The position numbers were made by a program, and so were the translations under genes. The notes under the pieces were generated by a model. It saw only the letters and a program-made list of their open reading frames with translations. It was not told the DNA's origin and searched no databases. DNA of 19,116 nucleotides from Melioribacteraceae bacterium. Its GTDB lineage: Bacteria; Bacteroidota; Ignavibacteria; Ignavibacteriales; Melioribacteraceae. Location of the stretch: contig JALNXG010000071.1 in assembly GCA_023230485.1 (NCBI GenBank), positions 1-19,116 on the forward strand, written 5' to 3'. Shown piece by piece: positions 13,793 to 19,116 of the stretch; within the stretch, counting starts at the first letter, position 1; each line of letters opens with the position of its first letter.

Positions 13793-14463
13793 CAACAGAT
13801 TATAGGACTTTTATAATCAATGATAATGAAACGCATACAATTTCATATACAGGAAAACCAAGCAACTACAATAGAGATGTAACATTTGGAACTATACTTT
13901 GGGACCCAATAAAAGTTATATGGGTGGATAATCCAAATACTGCTGTAACTCAATATAATATATGGAGATTAATAAATGGAGGAACTCCGGTTCTTGTTGG
14001 AAGCGTAAATAGGGGAGTTAAACAATTCATTGATAATGATTACTATTTAGCAAATTGGAAACAATTCGATAGAGTAGAATACGATCCAAGACCATATTAC
14101 TCAACAGAAAACTCCAATGCAACTCCATTATTTGTAGAGATATATGGAATTCAATTAAAAGAAAATCAGGAAGAACAACCCAAAGAGGAAAAGAATATCC
14201 CAACCGAATTTGCAATTACTAACTATCCTAATCCTTTTAACCCGACTACGACAATAAATTATCAATTACCGATTACAAGTGATGTGGTAATCAAAGTATT
14301 TGATATAACAGGGAAAGAAGTTGCAGTACTCGTAAATGAAAAGAAAGAAGCCGGATATTATAATGTTAATTTTGATGGTGGTAATTTATCAAGTGGTGTA
14401 TATATCTATTCTATACAGGCAAATGAAAATAGAATCTCAAAAAAAATGTTATTAGTGAAATAA
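13789..14463 (+). CDS. C-terminal part of the same gene: fibronectin-like domain plus T9SS sorting domain
   Basis: The frame is open from 13723 but has no signal peptide and only a TTG at 13789, so it is probably not translated on its own. It holds a fibronectin III-like segment (IKVIWVDNPNTAVTQYNIWR ... VKQFIDNDYY), an acidic/Gln linker, and a complete sorting domain (ITNYPNPFNPTTTIN, ITGKEVAVLVNE, LSSGVYIYSI, KKMLLVK). Without the N-terminal half it could not enter the Sec pathway. The shift from the upstream frame falls between about 13745 and 13790. A sequencing or assembly error is possible, as is programmed frameshifting, though I see no slippery heptamer at the overlap. The last 37 codons match the remnant at 5791-5904. 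Confidence 0.6.
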   Translation: MTTDYRTFIINDNETHTISYTGKPSNYNRDVTFGTILWDPIKVIWVDNPNTAVTQYNIWRLINGGTPVLVGSVNRGVKQFIDNDYYLANWKQFDRVEYDPRPYYSTENSNATPLFVEIYGIQLKENQEEQPKEEKNIPTEFAITNYPNPFNPTTTINYQLPITSDVVIKVFDITGKEVAVLVNEKKEAGYYNVNFDGGNLSSGVYIYSIQANENRISKKMLLVK

Positions 14464-14526
14464 TAAATCCGGACTAAACTGTAAAATCAATTTTCGATTA
14501 ATTAAATTAATAATTAGCGAGTGGTT

Positions 14527-15840
14527 ATGAAAAAAACATGTTACATATCAATTCTTCTTTCCTTAGTGTTTCTTTTTTCTTCAACTACCATTAAATCGCA
14601 ATGGGAGGTGCAGAATAGCGGTACTATCAAAAATTTATATGGTATTTGCTTAATTGATTCATTAAACGGATGGATAACAACCTATACTCCACAATACCTA
14701 CAAACAAAAGATGGAGGAAAAAACTGGGAGCTAAAGGAGATAGCAGGTGAAGATTATGTTAAGAGTATCTTTTTTGTAAATAAAAATATTGGATATACTA
14801 CCGGGGGGTTAGGTAAGATCTATTCTACAAAAAATGGAGGAGATACATGGGAATTATATGGAACAGAGTATGATTATAGTTTTAATGATATTTATTTTAT
14901 TGATGAAGATAATGGCTGGATGGTAGGGTCCCATTACATTGATGAAGGTCATCAAAAAGGGACAATAATCCATACTTCAGATGGTGGCAAAACATGGGAA
15001 ACACAGTTGGCCATCGGAGGCACTGAACCATATAATCATATATTTTTCAGGTCAATCCAAATGAAAGATAAAAATATTGGATGGGCAATTTCATCACCTC
15101 CTCATGATGGTTTTGGAGATACAGATGTATTTAAAACAGAGAATGGAGGAGTAAATTGGGAACTTATTGCAACTTTTCGATCACCGACGAATAAATTAAA
15201 GATAGCAAATGAAGACACACTATGGACAGGAGGTAATGGTGCTGAGAAGTTTGCTGCTTCCCCAGATGGCGGAAAAAACTGGCAAAATATAAGCTGGGAC
15301 TTTGGATATGTTTCAGGAATTTCTCCATTTAACGGAAAAATTGGTTGGATGACGGCACAAAAGAACTTTGGCGATTCTACAAGCCAATTATTTTTTACAA
15401 AAGATATGGGGGCTACGTGGAATCAAGAGTTGGAAACTACGAGCAAAATAATGGATGTAGAAGATAAAGATGGATATTTATGGTTAGTAGGATATAATGG
15501 AATGATAATGAAAAAGGAAATTGATTTACCTACCGATGTAGAAATTCTCAAGGAACTACCAACATCATTTGAAGTATATCAAAATTATCCAAATCCATTT
15601 AATCCAACCACTACAATTGAATACACACTTCCGACAGAAGGAAATGTAAAACTTGAGGTATATAATTCCATTGGACAATTAGTAAATGTATTAGTGGAGG
15701 AATATCAAAATGCAGGAAGGCAGAAAGTAAGTTGGAATGGGAAAGATTCCTTTGGCAACTTAGTTGCAAGCGGAATATATTTCTACCAAATCAAAACGAA
15801 TAGCTTAATTCAAGTAAAGAAAATGATTTTAATGAAATAA
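14527..15840 (+). CDS. Secreted Asp-box/YCF48-like propeller protein with T9SS sorting domain
   Basis: 437 residues. After the signal peptide (to about IKSQ) the body contains six Asp-box-like units at regular spacing (DGGKNWEL, NGGDTWEL, DGGKTWET, NGGVNWEL, DGGKNWQN, DMGATWNQ). They alternate with GWI/GYT/GWM/GWA strands, the pattern of YCF48/photosystem II assembly factor-like and sialidase-like beta-propellers. In this bacterial group such proteins are secreted and not photosynthesis-related. The sorting domain starts at about residue 344 (LPTSFEVYQNYPNPFNPTT) and ends in QVKKMILMK. It has no recognisable catalytic residues. ATG 14527 is preferred over GTG 14521 because the latter overlaps the only ribosome-like stretch. 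Transcription may continue from the upstream gene, 63 bases away. Confidence 0.82.
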   Translation: MKKTCYISILLSLVFLFSSTTIKSQWEVQNSGTIKNLYGICLIDSLNGWITTYTPQYLQTKDGGKNWELKEIAGEDYVKSIFFVNKNIGYTTGGLGKIYSTKNGGDTWELYGTEYDYSFNDIYFIDEDNGWMVGSHYIDEGHQKGTIIHTSDGGKTWETQLAIGGTEPYNHIFFRSIQMKDKNIGWAISSPPHDGFGDTDVFKTENGGVNWELIATFRSPTNKLKIANEDTLWTGGNGAEKFAASPDGGKNWQNISWDFGYVSGISPFNGKIGWMTAQKNFGDSTSQLFFTKDMGATWNQELETTSKIMDVEDKDGYLWLVGYNGMIMKKEIDLPTDVEILKELPTSFEVYQNYPNPFNPTTTIEYTLPTEGNVKLEVYNSIGQLVNVLVEEYQNAGRQKVSWNGKDSFGNLVASGIYFYQIKTNSLIQVKKMILMK

Positions 15841-15911
15841 TAAAAGTTATTAGGGAAAAAATTTTTGCATTGTTTTTATAATTCTTAATTATGATGTTAC
15901 TACTAAAAAAT

Positions 15912-15954
15912 AGGAGGAAGCATGTAAAAGAACATCAAGGTTCGTTTTAATTAA
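15912..15954 (+). pseudogene. Ribosome site plus decayed gene start (ATG followed by TAA)
   Basis: A strong AGGAGG (15912-15917) is followed four bases later by ATG TAA (15922-15927). Reading on in frame gives K-N-I-K-V-R-F-N and a stop at 15952. If codon 2 was once AAA, the start would have been MKKNIK, like the signal peptides nearby. It is either the relic of a lost secreted-protein gene or a start-stop regulatory element ahead of the gene at 15988. Confidence 0.4.
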
Positions 15955-15987
15955 CTTTATTCAATAATTAACTTAGGGATTTAATTT

Positions 15988-17220
15988 ATGAAAAAGAATT
16001 TTACCTTATTCATTTTACTAGGGGTAGTTTCCGTCTTTCTATTTTATAGGTGTGATAAGTCGATTGACCCGATAATTGATTTGGATATATCACCTCAAAG
16101 TGATATTACATGGGCATCCTTGCTGGAATCCCCTTGGTCTATGAATCATGGCAATCCGCAATCAAATGGGAGAAGTCCATTTCGCGGACCCAAATTAGGT
16201 CAGATAAAATTGAAAATACCGTATTATGGTACCGAAAGCTCAATCGCACTGGATAATAATTCAAATATTTATACTACATGTAATTACTCCTTTCACAGGC
16301 TTTCTTCCCTAAATCCAGGCGGAAGTGAAATGTGGAATAATCCGGCTTCAGGAACCATTAATACAACCCCTTTACTTACAAAAGATGCAGTTATTTGGGC
16401 TGATGCCAGCGGTCTATATTCTTCCGGCTATGATGGAAAATTAAATTGGAAATATGATAATGACTGCTCAATTTGGAATCTCGGAATAAATGTGGGATTG
16501 GATGGTACGATTTATTGTGTTACTGAAAAGCATACACTCAAGGCAATTAGTCCGGAAGGAGAATTACTTTGGGAATTAACAGACGAAAAATTTTTAGAGG
16601 ATGGCGATGGAGCACCAACTTTTTCTCCCGATGGCAAAACGTTATATATACAAGGAAATAGCGTTTCGGTTATTGCGGTGGATGTTATAGATAAAAAAGT
16701 TAAATGGGAATACGGTAATATGGAATTGTTATCCTCTCCCATAGTTGATTCGCAGGGTAATATATATTTTATACCTGGGGCTTATCGTGATCTTCCGATA
16801 AAAACACTCTATTGCCTAAATTCTAAAGGTGCATTATCCTGGCAATTTGATTTTAATGATGATATGCCTTTATTCGACAATGTTGAACCTACAATTGATT
16901 ATGATGGAAATATTTATTTCGGAGTTACTGAAGTATATTCAGTTTCCCATTCGGGTAATCTTAGGTGGAAATATGATCTTAAAACTCTTGGAATAACAAG
17001 TCCATTAATAAGTGATGTAGATGGTAATATTTATATAGGAGTTGCAAGTTTGGAAGGAGCTTACGAAGTAGCTATAATATCTTTAAATAATAAAGGAGAA
17101 CTAAACTGGAAAATAGATATTGAAGATGAAAGAGCATTAGGTGCTTCACCTGCAATTACGAAAAATAAGGAATTAATTTTTCCAACATTTAGAGCAAAGA
17201 GTATCTTTACGATAAACTAA
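15988..17220 (+). CDS. PQQ/BamB-like beta-propeller protein, possible lipoprotein
   Basis: 410 residues. The signal sequence ends at FLFYRC (Cys22); Arg before the Cys is unusual for a lipobox, so lipid attachment is uncertain. The mature part begins with PWSMNHGNPQSNGRSPFRGP, a phrase typical of PQQ-repeat propellers, followed by seven or eight blades of the form D-x-x-G-N-I-Y ... L-x-S-x-G-x-L-x-W (e.g. DGTIYCVTE, SPEGELLWEL, DSQGNIYFIPG, NSKGALSWQF, DYDGNIYFGV, HSGNLRWKYD, DVDGNIYIGV, NNKGELNWKI). No sorting domain is present, unlike its neighbours. It may be an outer-membrane scaffold or a binding protein; a BamB role is not supported by context. The ribosome site is AGGG at 15975-15978. 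Confidence 0.8.
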   Translation: MKKNFTLFILLGVVSVFLFYRCDKSIDPIIDLDISPQSDITWASLLESPWSMNHGNPQSNGRSPFRGPKLGQIKLKIPYYGTESSIALDNNSNIYTTCNYSFHRLSSLNPGGSEMWNNPASGTINTTPLLTKDAVIWADASGLYSSGYDGKLNWKYDNDCSIWNLGINVGLDGTIYCVTEKHTLKAISPEGELLWELTDEKFLEDGDGAPTFSPDGKTLYIQGNSVSVIAVDVIDKKVKWEYGNMELLSSPIVDSQGNIYFIPGAYRDLPIKTLYCLNSKGALSWQFDFNDDMPLFDNVEPTIDYDGNIYFGVTEVYSVSHSGNLRWKYDLKTLGITSPLISDVDGNIYIGVASLEGAYEVAIISLNNKGELNWKIDIEDERALGASPAITKNKELIFPTFRAKSIFTIN

Positions 17221-17241
17221 AATGAGGTTGATATTAAAAAG

Positions 17242-19116
17242 ATGATACTAATATTAATTTTATTAACTAATTATTCATTTTCTCAAATCAATTCTTCTCC
17301 AAGCAAATTACTATATCCTATGAATGAGATTTTAATAGGAACAGAAAATATGTCTGGAAATGTACCTACATTTGCAATTGAAGCTGTAAGTCAAGTTTGG
17401 GACCAAATTTTACCATCATCTAATCCCATCCTTTTGTCAGACGATTATCAATATTCTACATATGCTCCTCCTAGTAATAATCAACCAATGGGAAGTTGGG
17501 GAGGTTTTGATTTTTGTAATTCTGGAGGAGATTTTGGTTATGGTTTATATAAATTATATGTCGAAGGTTCACCAAATAATTATATTTTATTAGACTATCG
17601 AGATGATAATTATGGGAATTATGATCCTTTTATCGATGCTCCTCAAGATATTTGGATTAAATGTATTCAAGGTACATTAGGGAACTATTATTTTTATTGG
17701 TCGCCATCGATGTTAAATCCAGAATGGAATTCCGGGGATGTTGAAATCTGGACGGCAAAAAGTCAATCAGGACCCAGTACAGCAAAGTTTGAACCGTATG
17801 CACCAGAAAGCCTCGCAATTAGTTTAAGTAATGGTAAACCACTTCTAAATTGGGAACATCATTCTCCCGCTGAAGATTATTGGATAGGATATAAAATATA
17901 TAGATGCATTACAGTCGATAATGAACCGCCCACAAATTATGAGGAAATCGCTGAAGTTGGGAAAAATATTACCTCATATTTAGATAATAATTTATGTTTC
18001 GCTAATTGGAAGAATATTCATTATAAAGTTAAGACAATTAATACAAGTGAAGATTCAGAATTTTCTAATTCAGTACAGATAAATTTAACTGAAGAGATAA
18101 TTAATTGTAACCTAACATTCAGCAATGATATAACAGTACCCTCCGGAAAAACATTAACAGTCTCACCAAATGTAAATTTAACTTTTGCTTCAGGAAAGAA
18201 ATTAATAGTAAATGGTACTTTAAGTGCAATGGGCAATTCCACCAATAGTATTACATTTAATAGAAGTGGTAGTTCAGGTACATGGGGAGGAATACAATTC
18301 AATAGTAGTAGTACGGGAAGTCTAAATTACTGTACAATTACATATGCAACACATGGTGTTTATTGTTATAATTCTTCACCAACAATATGGAATTCAACTC
18401 TTGATAATAATGAAACAGGATTAAGATTAAATTATTATTCAAGTCCACAACTGATACAAAATAACTTTAGATATAATTCAACTTATGGTATTTCTTGTTA
18501 TACAAATTGTTCACCTGACTTAACAGCGAGCGGGTACCCAGGTTCAAATGTTATTAGAAATAATTCGATTGGCATAAATTCAGTTTATAATTCTAATCCT
18601 ATAGCACATGGATATATGACTTATGGCAACAGTATTTTTGATAATACAACTTATAATATCCAAGCCTATTATGGATGTACAATATATGCACAAAGGGTAT
18701 TTTGGAATGGGAACACAAAAATTTCCACTTATCAATCAACCGTGGATGCCTCGAATCCACTTACAACTAATCCTAATCCAAACCGTTCATCAATCGAGAA
18801 ATCTGAACCAACCCAAATCCTTAGTAAAATGGATTCAGTTAATACAGATCAGCCACAAGACGAATTAACAGAAGCTCTAAATAAACAGAGTGAAAAAAAA
18901 TATGATGAAGCAATAACTCTTTTCTTAGAAGTATTTAAGAAAAACAAAGAAGAATTAGTAGGCAAATATGCTCTTACAAAAATGGAAGAATGCTTTACTC
19001 AATCCGGAAGGAAAGATTATTTATCGTTCTCAGATAAAGAGATAAAACCTAATATTATAGTAGGAAACGAAACTTATGTAATAGCTCTTGAATTAGAAGC
19101 ACATCAAATGGTAAAT
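17242..19116 (+). CDS. Large secreted beta-helix protein (3' end outside the window)
   Basis: 625 codons with no stop before the window ends. A short hydrophobic signal (MILILILLTNYSFSQ) is followed by an Asn/Ser/Tyr-rich region, a fibronectin-like domain at about 187-285 (LLNWEHHSPAEDYWIGYKIY), and a right-handed beta-helix at about 290-505. The helix opens with ITVPSGKTLTVSPN and VNLTFASGKKLIVNGTL, then GTWGGIQF and many N-S-T / S-S-P-T-I turns. Lys/Glu-rich helical sequence follows (ALNKQSEKKYDEAITLFLEVF), TPR-like. A T9SS tail may lie beyond the edge. Start: ATG 17242 gives a signal without positive charge and no well-placed ribosome site; ATT at 17233 (ATT AAA AAG ATG) lies 5 bases after GAGGT and would add IKK. 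A lost or rare start codon is possible. Confidence 0.75.
   Translation, partial: MILILILLTNYSFSQINSSPSKLLYPMNEILIGTENMSGNVPTFAIEAVSQVWDQILPSSNPILLSDDYQYSTYAPPSNNQPMGSWGGFDFCNSGGDFGYGLYKLYVEGSPNNYILLDYRDDNYGNYDPFIDAPQDIWIKCIQGTLGNYYFYWSPSMLNPEWNSGDVEIWTAKSQSGPSTAKFEPYAPESLAISLSNGKPLLNWEHHSPAEDYWIGYKIYRCITVDNEPPTNYEEIAEVGKNITSYLDNNLCFANWKNIHYKVKTINTSEDSEFSNSVQINLTEEIINCNLTFSNDITVPSGKTLTVSPNVNLTFASGKKLIVNGTLSAMGNSTNSITFNRSGSSGTWGGIQFNSSSTGSLNYCTITYATHGVYCYNSSPTIWNSTLDNNETGLRLNYYSSPQLIQNNFRYNSTYGISCYTNCSPDLTASGYPGSNVIRNNSIGINSVYNSNPIAHGYMTYGNSIFDNTTYNIQAYYGCTIYAQRVFWNGNTKISTYQSTVDASNPLTTNPNPNRSSIEKSEPTQILSKMDSVNTDQPQDELTEALNKQSEKKYDEAITLFLEVFKKNKEELVGKYALTKMEECFTQSGRKDYLSFSDKEIKPNIIVGNETYVIALELEAHQMVN

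Noticed and set aside
18021..18302. Minus-strand open frame within the beta-helix gene
   Set aside because: It lies fully inside the continuous plus-strand beta-helix frame and has a composition expected of an antisense shadow.
18623..18868. Plus-strand open frame in another phase
   Set aside because: Overlapped entirely by the 625-codon open frame that starts at 17242; no domain features of its own.

Overview
The window looks like a chromosomal segment from an AT-rich member of the Ignavibacteria/Chlorobi side of the FCB group. The evidence is several secreted proteins ending in a type IX secretion (T9SS) type A sorting domain with the NYPNPFNP-type motif, many Cys-19 lipoproteins, and an overall AT-rich composition. 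The lineage call is inference from these protein styles; no rRNA or marker gene is present.

Left part (1-4447): a compact, probably co-transcribed housekeeping run, yajC (5' end cut off) - speB-type agmatinase - NfeD/ClpP-class membrane protease - dsbD. Spacings are about 20, 1 and 10 bases, and hairpins follow dsbD. Right part (4689-19116): an all-plus-strand accessory region of envelope and secreted proteins. It holds four paralogous lipoproteins (P1 4689, P2 9326, P3 10920, P4 12245), T9SS cargo proteins (6037, an M6-like metalloprotease at 7035, a broken gene at 13457-14463, an Asp-box propeller protein at 14527), a PQQ/BamB-like propeller lipoprotein (15988), an apparently toxin-less ribbon-helix-helix protein (10466), and a large beta-helix protein that runs off the window (17242).

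The most interesting content lies between the genes. A 140-base element (D) sits at the 3' end of P3 and P4, with a 94-base truncated copy after P1. The P3 and P4 copies align without gaps and differ at 7 positions. All 7 fall in loops or linkers of a fold I can draw by hand: a 9-bp hairpin, a three-way junction with two arms, and a 6-bp A/T hairpin. A second, 97-base element (U) precedes P2 and P4 with 3 differences, two of which change symmetrically and keep an 11-bp dyad. Neither element follows the gene subfamilies (P1 with P2; P3 with P4).

The gaps also hold gene debris: an 81-base copy of the dsbD thioredoxin region with an in-frame stop (9022-9102), and a 37-codon T9SS tail fused to the truncated D copy (5791-5904). 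Together these suggest tandem duplication of a cassette [dsbD - lipoprotein - D - T9SS-tailed gene], followed by deletion and shuffling of the flanks. P1-P4 are probably lipid-anchored propeller-like surface proteins of unknown function. No CRISPR array, tRNA, rRNA or transposase gene was seen.
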